A stretch of 64,000 bases of DNA from positions 1,240,001 to 1,304,000 of the forward strand of contig NZ_OZ244997.1 of the NCBI RefSeq assembly GCF_965223285.1, written 5' to 3'. The translations under genes were made by a program, and so were the position numbers. Under the pieces are notes generated by a model. The model had not been told where the DNA came from, searched no databases, and saw only the letters and a list, made by a program, of their open reading frames with translations. Of the stretch, positions 1 to 8,707 are shown in pieces; positions within the stretch are counted from its first letter, which is position 1, and every line of letters starts with the position of its first letter. The stretch comes from Leptofilum sp965223285. GTDB taxonomy: Bacteria; Chloroflexota; Anaerolineae; Promineifilales; Promineifilaceae.

Positions 1-350
1 AATAGCTGCTCAATTTCAGCAAGGTGTGCCTCTTCTTGCGTGTGGATAATGTTTGGGGCGTTGCCATTTGGGGAGAAATAGTTACTTGTCTCTGCGCTAG
101 TAAAGTTATACTTTTGGCGTAGCTTTGCCAGTCGGGCGTTTGTTTGGGGGCGATGGGGGTTAATAGTAAGCGCATTTTCCAGGGCGATAATCTTATCTTC
201 TGGCTCTTTAACCAGTTCGCTAAGCCAGAGCCAGGCAAGTTCATGCTGCGGATCGGCTTCAACCAGCGTTAGCAGCATTTTTTGTGCTTGTTGGCGTTTC
301 CCGGATTTTGCTTTTTTTACGGCCGTTCGGAACAGTTCATTTTGAGTCAT
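1..350 (-). CDS. TPR-like protein, N-terminal part (cut by window edge)
   Basis: An open frame on the minus strand begins with ATG at 350 and runs off the left edge, so only about the first 116 residues are visible. The start reads MTQNELFRTAVKKAKSG, followed by helical text with the spacing of tetratricopeptide repeats (a run ending ADPQHELAWLWLSEL, then INPHRPQTNARLAKL). TPR-like units usually mediate protein-protein contacts; the partner and the rest of the protein lie outside the window. No strong Shine-Dalgarno sequence precedes the ATG. An ACGGCCGT octamer lies inside the first ten codons. The coding assignment is fairly sure, the function is not. Confidence 0.6.
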   Translation of the reverse strand, partial: MTQNELFRTAVKKAKSGKRQQAQKMLLTLVEADPQHELAWLWLSELVKEPEDKIIALENALTINPHRPQTNARLAKLRQKYNFTSAETSNYFSPNGNAPNIIHTQEEAHLAEIEQL

Positions 351-434
351 AATTTGGCGGCCCCAACTGCCTCGGGCAAATGGTTTGCTGCCAATTGTAC
401 CCCAATAGCTTACTTTTCTTCTTCCGGTCGTCGG

Positions 435-1703
435 TTACTTTTCACTATTTTCTGGTGCTTTTGTCACCTGTGGTGTGGGTTTCGGTTTTCGTTTGGGTAA
501 CAGTGCCTGTCCGCGCTTCAGTAGCTTGGCAGAGGTTGATTCTGTAGGTTCTTTTTCTGGATTGGGGAAGGGTGCTTGGTCGAACATTTTCCGCCAGGCG
601 TATATGCCAACCATCTTGCCCGTAGCCACCACAGGTGCGGCGAGAATGGCCCCTAGAATGCCCGCCAGGCTGCTGCCCATAAAGACGGCAACCATCACAA
701 TGAGCGGATGCAGTTCCAGTGAATCCCCCACGATGCGTGGCACCAAAATATTATTTTCTAGCTGCTGGACAATCAGCATAAAAATGAAAACAATCCCAGC
801 AAATTGCCAGTTTGCCATCTGGGCTAATGTTTCTGGCTGGAAGAACGCTACCAGGATTGCCGCCCCCGCGCCGATGATGGGGCCGAGAACCGGTACGAAC
901 TCAAGCAGGCCAGAAAGCAACCCTAAAGCCAATGAATTTTGCACACCCAAAATTGCCAATCCCAGCCACACCACCACAAAAATAATAAGCCCCAGAATGA
1001 CCTGGCCGCGCAAATAAGCACTCCAAATTCGGCCGAATTCACGGAGCAACCGTTCGGCATCTTTGCGGTAGCCAGGAAGCTGAGCCATACCCGCCACGTG
1101 TTCCCCTAGCAACGGGATTTCGATGGCGAGGTAGATGGAAATGATGAAAATAAAAAGGAGATTGCCCAGTGTGGTTATGGTGGCGGTGGCTAAATTGGTA
1201 ACAATCTGGCCGCCCTGGCTCACGGCCGGTTCTACCATGCCAATAAGCTGCTCCTGGATTAACGCCAGGTCAATACTGCTCGGGCTGAATGAGATGGGGC
1301 CAAACTCTAGTGGTTCGGTGCGGGCGGTGAACTCTTCAATAACGGCCGTTGTGTTTTCAATGAGCGTCGGCACCTGCTCAATGAGGGAAGAAACTTGCTC
1401 AAAGGCAGCAAACCCCAGCGCCACAAAGCCGCCGATGACTGCCACTGCCAGCAACAAATAAAGTATCAAGATGCCCGTGGTGCGTTTTAGGCGCGTGCGT
1501 CGGTCGATCATCACCGCCATGGGGTTCATGATGTAAGCCAAAATGGCGGCAATCACAATTTGCGAAATGAGTGACTGGAAGCGATAGGTAAGCCAAATAA
1601 GCAGCAGTAGTGCCGCCACCGTAACGATAACTTTGGTGCTGCGAGACCAGGGTGGCGAATCCTGGCTGTTTGGTTCAGTTGGCAGCAGTTGGTCTTCACT
1701 CAT
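435..1703 (-). CDS. AI-2E family transporter (PerM/DUF20-type permease)
   Basis: A 422-residue integral membrane protein. It has a hydrophilic N-terminus, an early pair of membrane segments, a long extracytoplasmic helical stretch (residues about 100-180) and then five or so further hydrophobic segments. That arrangement and the text LLEFVPVLGPIIGAG are typical of the AI-2E/PerM family. The C-terminal 50 residues are basic and proline-rich and probably cytoplasmic. Members export or take up small molecules; the substrate cannot be told from sequence, and AI-2 itself should not be assumed. The ATG at 1703 has a good GAGGAG ribosome binding site. The gene stands alone and diverges from the epimerase gene. 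Confidence 0.85.
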   Translation of the reverse strand: MSEDQLLPTEPNSQDSPPWSRSTKVIVTVAALLLLIWLTYRFQSLISQIVIAAILAYIMNPMAVMIDRRTRLKRTTGILILYLLLAVAVIGGFVALGFAAFEQVSSLIEQVPTLIENTTAVIEEFTARTEPLEFGPISFSPSSIDLALIQEQLIGMVEPAVSQGGQIVTNLATATITTLGNLLFIFIISIYLAIEIPLLGEHVAGMAQLPGYRKDAERLLREFGRIWSAYLRGQVILGLIIFVVVWLGLAILGVQNSLALGLLSGLLEFVPVLGPIIGAGAAILVAFFQPETLAQMANWQFAGIVFIFMLIVQQLENNILVPRIVGDSLELHPLIVMVAVFMGSSLAGILGAILAAPVVATGKMVGIYAWRKMFDQAPFPNPEKEPTESTSAKLLKRGQALLPKRKPKPTPQVTKAPENSEK

Positions 1704-1860
1704 GCAGGTCTCCTCAACTTCGCGTATGAGATTATCACACGCTACCTCACTACGTCAATCAGGCGGAACTGTTGCAAAGATCGTGATATGATACGGCATC
1801 CTACTGAACAATTGAGCCTTGGGCAATTATGGCTCAGCAAGCATTACAGGAGAGAATGCA

Positions 1861-2886
1861 ATGCGCAAAAAGGCAATTTTGATTACCGGCGCGGCTGGTG
1901 AAATTGGGCAAGCATTGGTGGAGTACATTTCTGCTACAGATAAATACACGTTGTTAACGTTAGATTTACACGCCTTGCCAGAACGGCTCAACGGCCGTTC
2001 CACGCACATCATTGGCGATATTCTAGACCAAAAGCTGTTTGCTCGGCTGGTAACAGAATACGAATTTGACTCCATTTTCCATTTGGCAGCTCTTCTTTCT
2101 ACGCGCAGCGAGTTCTCGCCCGAGCTGGCACATCAGGTAAACGTCAACGGCACGCTGACCCTCCTTCAGCTTGCCGCCGATCAGTCGCAGCAGCGGGGCA
2201 AGCCCGTTCGCTTCATGTTTCCTAGCTCTATTGCCGCTTACGGCTTGCCAGATTTAGCCACCAAGCAGCGCGACTTTAACGTCCGCGAGTGGGATTGGAA
2301 CTATCCTACCACCATGTATGGCTGCAACAAGCTGTATTGCGAACAGCTAGGCAGCTATTACAGTCAACATTATCAGCAGCTAGCAGAAACCACCCCCACC
2401 ATGCTCGATTTCCGCAGCGTGCGTTTTCCGGGCTTGATTAGTGCCTTCACGGTGCCCTCTGGCGGCACAAGCGATTACGGGCCAGAGATGCTGCACGCTG
2501 CTGCCCAGGGAAAATCGTACCGCTGCTTCGTGCGTGAAGACAGCACGATTCCGTTTATGGCCATGCCAGATGCAATTGTGTCCTTGCTGCGTTTGTGGGA
2601 AGCTCCCCGCAGCGATCTGAATCGGCTGGTGTACAACGTGACCAGCTTTAGCCTGTCTGCCGCCGAATTTATGGCGCAGGTCAAGAACCGTTTTCCTGAG
2701 ACAAAGGTGACATTTGTGCCAGACCAGCATCGCCAGGGGATTATTGATAGCTGGCCTGCTGGGCTAAATGATAAACAAGCGCGCAAAGATTGGGGGTGGC
2801 AGCCAGAGTATGATGTAGAACGAGCCTTTGACGATTATTTGGTGCCAAATATTCGCAAGATGTATCAAGAAGGTGATAAGGGGTAG
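1861..2886 (+). CDS. NAD-dependent epimerase / SDR-type L-threonine 3-dehydrogenase-like protein
   Basis: A 341-residue extended short-chain dehydrogenase. The N-terminal Rossmann motif is ITGAAGEIGQ and the catalytic Tyr-Lys pair lies in MYGCNK. The region VRFPGLIS...GGTSDYGPEML...FMAMPD resembles the SDR-type L-threonine 3-dehydrogenases more than UDP-sugar epimerases, so threonine oxidation is a reasonable guess. A nucleotide-sugar epimerase remains possible. An in-frame start exists at 1819, but the ATG at 1861 has AGGAGAG in the right place and begins directly at the Rossmann fold, so it was chosen. Cytoplasmic. Confidence 0.8.
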   Translation: MRKKAILITGAAGEIGQALVEYISATDKYTLLTLDLHALPERLNGRSTHIIGDILDQKLFARLVTEYEFDSIFHLAALLSTRSEFSPELAHQVNVNGTLTLLQLAADQSQQRGKPVRFMFPSSIAAYGLPDLATKQRDFNVREWDWNYPTTMYGCNKLYCEQLGSYYSQHYQQLAETTPTMLDFRSVRFPGLISAFTVPSGGTSDYGPEMLHAAAQGKSYRCFVREDSTIPFMAMPDAIVSLLRLWEAPRSDLNRLVYNVTSFSLSAAEFMAQVKNRFPETKVTFVPDQHRQGIIDSWPAGLNDKQARKDWGWQPEYDVERAFDDYLVPNIRKMYQEGDKG

Positions 2887-3023
2887 TCTCGGTTGGAAAA
2901 TTGCAACAGCTTATTTTAGTTGGGCTGAACGGCCGTATTAAACACAACTTTTTGTTCACTTAGACTGAACTAAATGGAGAATGATCCCCTGCTATAGATA
3001 GTTGGCTGAGAGTTTGTCACAAT

Positions 3024-3971
3024 TTGGGAATGCAAGACAGACCTCAACTTACTCAATTTGCATGGCTTTCTATGGCGACGGCCGTTTTTACCATTGGGCT
3101 AAAAGCTGCGGCTTATTGGCTAACTGGCTCGGTTGGCTTGTTATCCGATGCGCTCGAATCTGGCGTGAACTTGGTAACGGCAGCCTTTGCCCTCATCATC
3201 CTCACCGTTGCAGCCCAGCCGCCGGATGAAGAGCATGAATACGGCCACAGCAAAGCTGAATATTTTGCTTGTGGCATTGAAGGGGGCCTGATCCTTTTTG
3301 CAGCTATCGCGATTGGCTATACTGCCTTTCAGCGATTGCTGGCTCCGCAGCCACTGGCGCAAATTGGAATCGGGTTATTCATTTCTGTGTTGGCAGCCAT
3401 AGGCAATGGAGTGACCGCTCTGGCACTGCTGCGAGTGGGGCGTCGCCACAAATCAGTTACGCTCATAGCCAACGCCAATCATTTGCTTACCGATGTGTGG
3501 ACTTCGGCTGGCGTGATTGTAGGGGTGTTGGCCGTCGCCCTGACGGGTTGGCAATGGCTAGACCCGGTTTTGGGTCTGTTGGTAGCTGTCCATATTGTGC
3601 TGATGGGCGTGAAGTTAATTAGAACGGCTGTTAATGGCCTCATGGATAGTTCTCTGCCAGCGGATGAATTGCACCAGGTGCGAACCATCTTGGACAGATA
3701 TACCGGCGATGAGGTGCAATACCATGCCTTGCGGACGCGCCAATCAGGAGCACATCGCTTTATTTCTGTGCATGTGCAGGTGCCAGGGGCATGGTCGGTG
3801 AATCGGGGACACGCGCTGCTCGAGAAGGTTGAACGCGATTTGCGGCTTGTACTTCCTCCCGTGACGGTGTTTACCCATTTGGAGCCCGTGGATGATCCAG
3901 TATCGTGGGAAGATATTGCGCTGTATCGGAAAGTGGAGGCAGGGCAGTTAGATTCTGAGCTTTTGTCGTAG
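3024..3971 (+). CDS. Cation diffusion facilitator (CDF) family transporter
   Basis: A 315-residue divalent-metal/proton antiporter of the CDF family (Zn, Fe, Mn or Co export). Six membrane segments occupy roughly residues 12-205. The metal-site motifs are visible: SDALESGVN in segment 2 and HLLTD (HxxxD) in segment 5. A cytoplasmic dimerisation domain with ferredoxin-like text follows (HALRTRQSGAHRFISVHV). Metal specificity cannot be read. The start is either TTG at 3024 or ATG at 3030; neither has an ideal ribosome binding site. The 3' end overlaps the convergent GH3 gene by 24 bases. Confidence 0.9.
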   Translation: MGMQDRPQLTQFAWLSMATAVFTIGLKAAAYWLTGSVGLLSDALESGVNLVTAAFALIILTVAAQPPDEEHEYGHSKAEYFACGIEGGLILFAAIAIGYTAFQRLLAPQPLAQIGIGLFISVLAAIGNGVTALALLRVGRRHKSVTLIANANHLLTDVWTSAGVIVGVLAVALTGWQWLDPVLGLLVAVHIVLMGVKLIRTAVNGLMDSSLPADELHQVRTILDRYTGDEVQYHALRTRQSGAHRFISVHVQVPGAWSVNRGHALLEKVERDLRLVLPPVTVFTHLEPVDDPVSWEDIALYRKVEAGQLDSELLS

Positions 3972-6900
3972 CCAAAAGAAGATGAGTCCTCCCAGGCCTC
4001 CAACAAAGCTGGTTAAGAAGCCCCCGCCGAACTGCATGTCGCCTAGCGTTTCGGTGCCGGGCAAACCCAACTGGAAGTAAATGTAGGTTAGCAATCCGCC
4101 CACAATGGCCCACAGTGGCCAACCAATTTGCTGCTCTAAGGCCACATTTTGCTGCCGTCCCAGCGAGAAGGCTGCCCCACTGGAAATGAGTAGTCCGGCA
4201 AAAACGGCCGTCAACAGCCAAAACTCCGATAGCTCAATGCGAATCCCCGGTTCCTCCGGCGGCGGGTCGACTTGCGCCAAGGTACTGGTTGGCTCTGGGG
4301 AATTTGTGGGCGAAACCGTGGCGACAGCGGTGGGCATTGGCAAGGGCGTGATGATGGGAGTTGGCTGCGGCGTCGGATCAAGAATCGAGATTTGGGCACC
4401 CGTGCCAGATTCTGTGGCACTAACCGTAATGTCTACCTCTTGTGAGACGGTTGCCGCGCCTGACTCTGCGACAATGCGGAATTGCCCTCCCTCTGTGCGG
4501 GCTTCCAGCACGTAATCGAGCTGGGCCTGCCCATTTACAGTGGGAATTTCATCAATAATATTAACCAGACCAGCCACGCGATCCCTCTGTTTGAAGCGCA
4601 CCACAGTGCCGTCGGGAACGGAGTTGCCATTATTGTCCAAAATAACACCAGTTCGCAGCCGCAGCGTATCACCCACCGAGACGGCAAATGGTTCATCTCC
4701 AGCCGAGGCATCCCCGTTTTGGTTGGTAACATCCAGCCCGATGATCTGATTGGGGCTAGGCTGAGTTTGTTGGAAGAGATCGTAACTAGCACCCGCAATA
4801 TTGACCGGCGATGCTCCATTAAACGGCAGCTCTTGGAACAGGGCACGCACGGCCGTATCAATAGCGGCTTCATTGTGACTGTACAAACCAAACAGGGCAG
4901 CTAGCTGCGTAATCTCTGTCGAGTCCAGATAGTATGGGGCATTGAACGCAAAAACCACTACGCGCTGATCCCGCACCAAATCAGGCCGCTGTGCCAGAAA
5001 ATTATTCAGGGCCAATGAACTGGCTCCCGAGCGATCTAGCATGGCAAAAACAATCCAATCGGCCGTGCGCAAATCTTCCTGAACCAGATATTCAGGTGGT
5101 GGCGTGGCTGTGGGCAACGCGGTGGCTGTAGGGCCGTTTGCGGGCGTTGGCGAGCTGCCTGGGGCAACCGTTGGCTCAGTTGGCACGGTGTCGTAAACAA
5201 TTGTCTCTGGCCCCGCATCAATAAACGCTTGCAGCTCGGCGAAGCTGTAGCTGCTAATTTGGCTAGCCTGGAGCTGGGCACTGGCCTGGGGGCCATACAA
5301 GGCCAACATGCGCTCTTCAATCGCATTTAGGCCAATAATCGGCTGAGGCTCACAAAAGCTGCATTGCTGATAATCCCGCATGTCTGTGAAAATCATAATT
5401 TGCTCGCCAGCCGTGGGAGGTTGCACCAACCGCTCCACCAACTCTTCTGGGTCTGGGGCAATGAGAGTGAGGCCCGTTTGCGCCACGTCAATCGTCGTGG
5501 CCTGCCCGCTTTCGCTGCTGACGTCCGCTTCTGTGGGGGCCATTGCTTCCAGAATGCCGTCTGGCTCAAAGCTGTCGTTGTGCAGGCGTAGTTTGAGTTG
5601 GAGGATGCGGAGAACGGCCGTATCTACCTGCTGCTGAAAGGCAACATCTGTCACGTACCGCTCCTGGAACCATAGAATCGTGTCAATGATATTTAAGAAT
5701 TCATCGGCGTATGTTGCACCTTCCGGGGCAAAATCAGACAAATAAAGCAGGTCATTTCCGGCCAAAAAAGCATCTTTGGCAACGACTCGGTGCGGAAAGC
5801 CCTGCTCTTGTCCGTAAAATCGCTCGACTGCGCGCACGCCCAGCGCATCAGACACAATCAGGCCGCCTGCCTCGCGCCAAATGCTTAGCTCTTCTTGCGC
5901 CATCAGGGCTGATAATGCCAATGGGTCCAGGCTTACGGGGTTGGTCGTGGCGCGAATGTTTCCTTGGAAGCCCTGATAACGAATGTGGGTCGTCAATAAC
6001 CCATCGGCAATGGCTTCTGGGCGGGTGGCTGCGCCTGTGACCGCAAAGAAAGGTGCCAGCTCAATTTGCCTCAGTTGGGAAAGCGATTTACGCACGGTAG
6101 GCACATCTTCATGGAGGGGGCGGTCGCTGGCCCCAAAGCCGGGAAAATGTTTGGGGATAACGGCAATCTGGTTCTGGCTGCCGATATGGACACCTGCTGT
6201 ATAGGCACTGCCCATCACGCCAACCCAATACGGATCGCCGCCAAACGAGCGTACGCCCAAATCGCTAGGGCTAAATGGGTCTGGATTTTCAACCACATCT
6301 AGCGAAGGGCCAAAAAGCATGTTGATACCTATATTGGTAAGTTCCTCTCCTACGACTTCGCCTACCTGCTGTGCCAACGCAGGTTGCCAGGTTGCGCCAA
6401 TGGCCATGTTGCTGGGCACATCTGTCAAGCCACTGAGGATGGCACTGTTCGGGTAGCCATCCCCTTCATGGGCAACACCAATAAATAGCGGCACCGGGGT
6501 AAATGGTTCGATTGGCTCTGGCGTGGGCGGGACGACGCCTTCTTCCACCTCGTTTATATCTACATCGAGGATGGGTTCTCCGCGCAGAGCTAAACTTTGC
6601 AGGTTGCGGGTTAGTTCGGCCGTTTGGGTGGGGATGTTAGCGGGATTGCCATAGCCCGTGATGTTGTCGTTGGTGGCAGAAAGCACCACGCCACCAACGT
6701 GGTAGTTGGTAATTAAATCGGCAATGTCGCTTTCCAGGGTGGCCTGGTCGCCTTCAAAGGTAACCAGGAAGAGCTGCCCCACGCGCTCAGCAACGCTCAT
6801 GTTGTCCAGAATAGTTTGAGCAGCAGTGAATCTTTCTTCGGTACCGGGCGGGGTTGTTGGCGGGGTATCTTGCGCCTGAAGCGTATTGCTGCCAGCAGTG

Positions 6901-6980
6901 AACAGCAGAACGAGCCCAAGGTAAACGGCCGTTCTCCACCTGCGCCAACTGCTTTTTACACGCTCATAAACAGTGCTCAA
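3948..6980 (-). CDS. Large secreted/membrane-anchored glycoside hydrolase family 3 (NagZ-like) protein
   Basis: About 1010 residues. It has a signal peptide or N-terminal anchor, then a GH3 catalytic domain. KHFPGFG (about 277-283) is the NagZ motif KHFPGHG with one change; a downstream His in PLHED fits the catalytic His; SDALGV (about 377-382) carries the expected nucleophile Asp. A long second half follows, with two low-complexity Pro/Thr linkers, a Big-1-like Ig domain (GDTLRLRTGVILDNNGNS) and about three C-terminal membrane segments. Family members cleave beta-linked N-acetylglucosamine or glucose; the real substrate is unknown. The frame is open to a TTG at 7034, but TTG 6980 or 6989 gives a normal signal peptide, so 6980 was chosen with low certainty. 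Confidence 0.8.
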   Translation of the reverse strand: MSTVYERVKSSWRRWRTAVYLGLVLLFTAGSNTLQAQDTPPTTPPGTEERFTAAQTILDNMSVAERVGQLFLVTFEGDQATLESDIADLITNYHVGGVVLSATNDNITGYGNPANIPTQTAELTRNLQSLALRGEPILDVDINEVEEGVVPPTPEPIEPFTPVPLFIGVAHEGDGYPNSAILSGLTDVPSNMAIGATWQPALAQQVGEVVGEELTNIGINMLFGPSLDVVENPDPFSPSDLGVRSFGGDPYWVGVMGSAYTAGVHIGSQNQIAVIPKHFPGFGASDRPLHEDVPTVRKSLSQLRQIELAPFFAVTGAATRPEAIADGLLTTHIRYQGFQGNIRATTNPVSLDPLALSALMAQEELSIWREAGGLIVSDALGVRAVERFYGQEQGFPHRVVAKDAFLAGNDLLYLSDFAPEGATYADEFLNIIDTILWFQERYVTDVAFQQQVDTAVLRILQLKLRLHNDSFEPDGILEAMAPTEADVSSESGQATTIDVAQTGLTLIAPDPEELVERLVQPPTAGEQIMIFTDMRDYQQCSFCEPQPIIGLNAIEERMLALYGPQASAQLQASQISSYSFAELQAFIDAGPETIVYDTVPTEPTVAPGSSPTPANGPTATALPTATPPPEYLVQEDLRTADWIVFAMLDRSGASSLALNNFLAQRPDLVRDQRVVVFAFNAPYYLDSTEITQLAALFGLYSHNEAAIDTAVRALFQELPFNGASPVNIAGASYDLFQQTQPSPNQIIGLDVTNQNGDASAGDEPFAVSVGDTLRLRTGVILDNNGNSVPDGTVVRFKQRDRVAGLVNIIDEIPTVNGQAQLDYVLEARTEGGQFRIVAESGAATVSQEVDITVSATESGTGAQISILDPTPQPTPIITPLPMPTAVATVSPTNSPEPTSTLAQVDPPPEEPGIRIELSEFWLLTAVFAGLLISSGAAFSLGRQQNVALEQQIGWPLWAIVGGLLTYIYFQLGLPGTETLGDMQFGGGFLTSFVGGLGGLIFFWLRQKLRI

Positions 6981-7177
6981 GATGAACAATTGCTCCCAAT
7001 TAAGTATTTTGTCTGATGCGGATCGTTGAGGCAAAGCGGCGTTTTTGCTCTTTTGTTACCGTTCAATTGTGCGCCAGAAACGGCCGTTGCAATTGGCAGG
7101 CAGAAAAGCGATCCAATACCCATATTATACCGTAGATTGCGACTCACATCACCTGTGTTACAATTTTCTAAGCTGAC

Positions 7178-7201
7178 AAGGCAGAGCTTTAGGTCTGCCT
7201 T
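7178..7201. terminator. Perfect 8-bp hairpin, possible terminator
   Basis: AAGGCAGA (7178-7185) and TCTGCCTT (7194-7201) form a perfect stem with an 8-nt loop. It overlaps the stop codon of the small minus-strand frame at 7189. There is no run of T immediately after either arm, so termination is only a possibility. Confidence 0.35.
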
Positions 7202-7407
7202 TCGTCTATTCCTTCCCAATACGCCCGATTTATTTCTTTTTCTGTGAATTCGTTAAGTGAACGGGAATTTCGATACCAATTTTGTTTACTTTCGCTGCCA
7301 GCAGCCCATAATGTAAAGTCTATCTGGGGAGTACCTTCTACCGTATCGTCAATAACTATCCCAGCTGAGAAACCATATGTCTGAACGTCTACGTAATATC
7401 TTTGCAA
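7189..7407 (-). CDS. Small doubtful frame or gene remnant (72 aa)
   Basis: A 72-residue minus-strand frame overlaps the start of the S41 protease gene by 31 bases. It has only a TTG at its 5' end and no clear ribosome binding site. Its C-terminal text (NEFTEKEINRAYWEGIDE) nevertheless looks like real protein, and a perfect hairpin sits on its stop codon. It could be a small unknown gene, the tail of a decayed gene, or chance. Confidence 0.25.
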   Translation of the reverse strand: MQRYYVDVQTYGFSAGIVIDDTVEGTPQIDFTLWAAGSESKQNWYRNSRSLNEFTEKEINRAYWEGIDERQT

Positions 7408-8594
7408 CGCTTTTATTAATTTTGCTGGCAGCGAGTGCGTTTGTGGCTGGCTACTTCACCAATGATTTCGTGGAAATGCGGCGCGGTGAAGTTACCGTGC
7501 AAACCGACGATGCCGATGGCTTTGGCCTGTTTTGGGAGGCGTGGCAGCATGTCGAAGATAATTTTTTAGGCGAGCTGCCGACTTCGCAGGAGCTTACTTA
7601 TGGAGCCATTCGCGGGTCGATTGCCTTACTGGGTGATCCGTACACATTTTTTGTAGAGCCTGTGGATCGGGAGATTGAGCGGCAGTCGCTCCAGGGTACG
7701 TTTGGTGGCGTGGGGGCAACAGTTTCTCGCCCTGAAGAAGGTGGTCCGGTTTTCTTGGAGCCAATCCCCGGCAACCCGGCAGCCGAAGCAGGGATACTGT
7801 CTGGTGATGAGCTATTGGCAGTTGATGGAGAGCCGATCACGCCGGAAATGACGGTGCAGGATGTGGCCAATATGGTGCGCGGTGAAAAAGGCACGATTGT
7901 GGTGCTGACGGTAATTCATCCCGGCGAAACGGAGTCAGTTGATATTGAAGTGGAGCGGGGTGATATCTTAATCCCGTCGGTGAGTTATCGGCTGTTGCGC
8001 GAGAATGATCAGGTAGGCTATATTCAGCTAACCCGCTTTAGTGGTGAGAGTGCCAATGAGATTGAAACGGCCGTGCTCGATCTGCAATCTCAAGGGGCAA
8101 CGCAGCTTATTCTGGATTTACGGGGTAACGGGGGTGGGTTGCTGGATGCGGCCGTTTCGGTGGCTGACCAGTTTCTGACAGATGGCCCAATTCTGTACCA
8201 ACAATCACGCGGCGAGGATGAGCGCATTTACGAAGCAACCAGCGAAACCTTGGCGCCCGATATTCCCATCATGATCTTGATTGATGGTGGGACGGCTAGC
8301 TCTTCCGAAATTTTAGCTGGCGCATTGCAAGATCGAGGTCGCGCCCTGCTGGTGGGCAGCACGCCAACCTTTGGCAAAGGCTCTGTGCAGCTCGTGTATG
8401 ATTTGAGTGATGGCTCGTCGGTGCATGTCACCGCCTCCCGCTGGCTTACGCCAGAGCGCAATCAGCTTGACCAGCAAGGGTTGTCGCCGGATGTTTTGGT
8501 GACGGTGACACAAGAGGACATTGATAACGGCCGTGATGCTGTTTTGAATCAGGCCGTATTGGAACTGCAACGTTTGGTGCAACGAGACGAGTAA
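7377..8594 (+). CDS. S41 family C-terminal processing protease (CtpA-like), first copy
   Basis: A 405-residue membrane-anchored serine protease. One N-terminal membrane segment (about 8-27), a helical N-terminal region, a PDZ domain (about 105-190, with GGVGATV and AGILSGDELLAVDG) and the S41 catalytic domain. The catalytic Ser lies in GGTASSSE (about 304-311) and the Lys in TFGKGSVQ (Lys about 334), the Ser/Lys dyad of this family. Such proteases trim or degrade extracytoplasmic proteins from their C-termini after PDZ recognition. The ribosome binding site (GAGAAA) is weak. A second S41 gene follows after 113 bases. Confidence 0.93.
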   Translation: MSERLRNIFATLLLILLAASAFVAGYFTNDFVEMRRGEVTVQTDDADGFGLFWEAWQHVEDNFLGELPTSQELTYGAIRGSIALLGDPYTFFVEPVDREIERQSLQGTFGGVGATVSRPEEGGPVFLEPIPGNPAAEAGILSGDELLAVDGEPITPEMTVQDVANMVRGEKGTIVVLTVIHPGETESVDIEVERGDILIPSVSYRLLRENDQVGYIQLTRFSGESANEIETAVLDLQSQGATQLILDLRGNGGGLLDAAVSVADQFLTDGPILYQQSRGEDERIYEATSETLAPDIPIMILIDGGTASSSEILAGALQDRGRALLVGSTPTFGKGSVQLVYDLSDGSSVHVTASRWLTPERNQLDQQGLSPDVLVTVTQEDIDNGRDAVLNQAVLELQRLVQRDE

Positions 8595-8707
8595 GGCCAA
8601 TTCCAGAAAATAACGATCCCGAATTGATGCCGTTTCAGGAATTGGCTAGAGGCTTTTTCAAAACGCATAGGATCATTGAATTTTTGAAAAACCCTAAGGA
8701 CAGTTTG

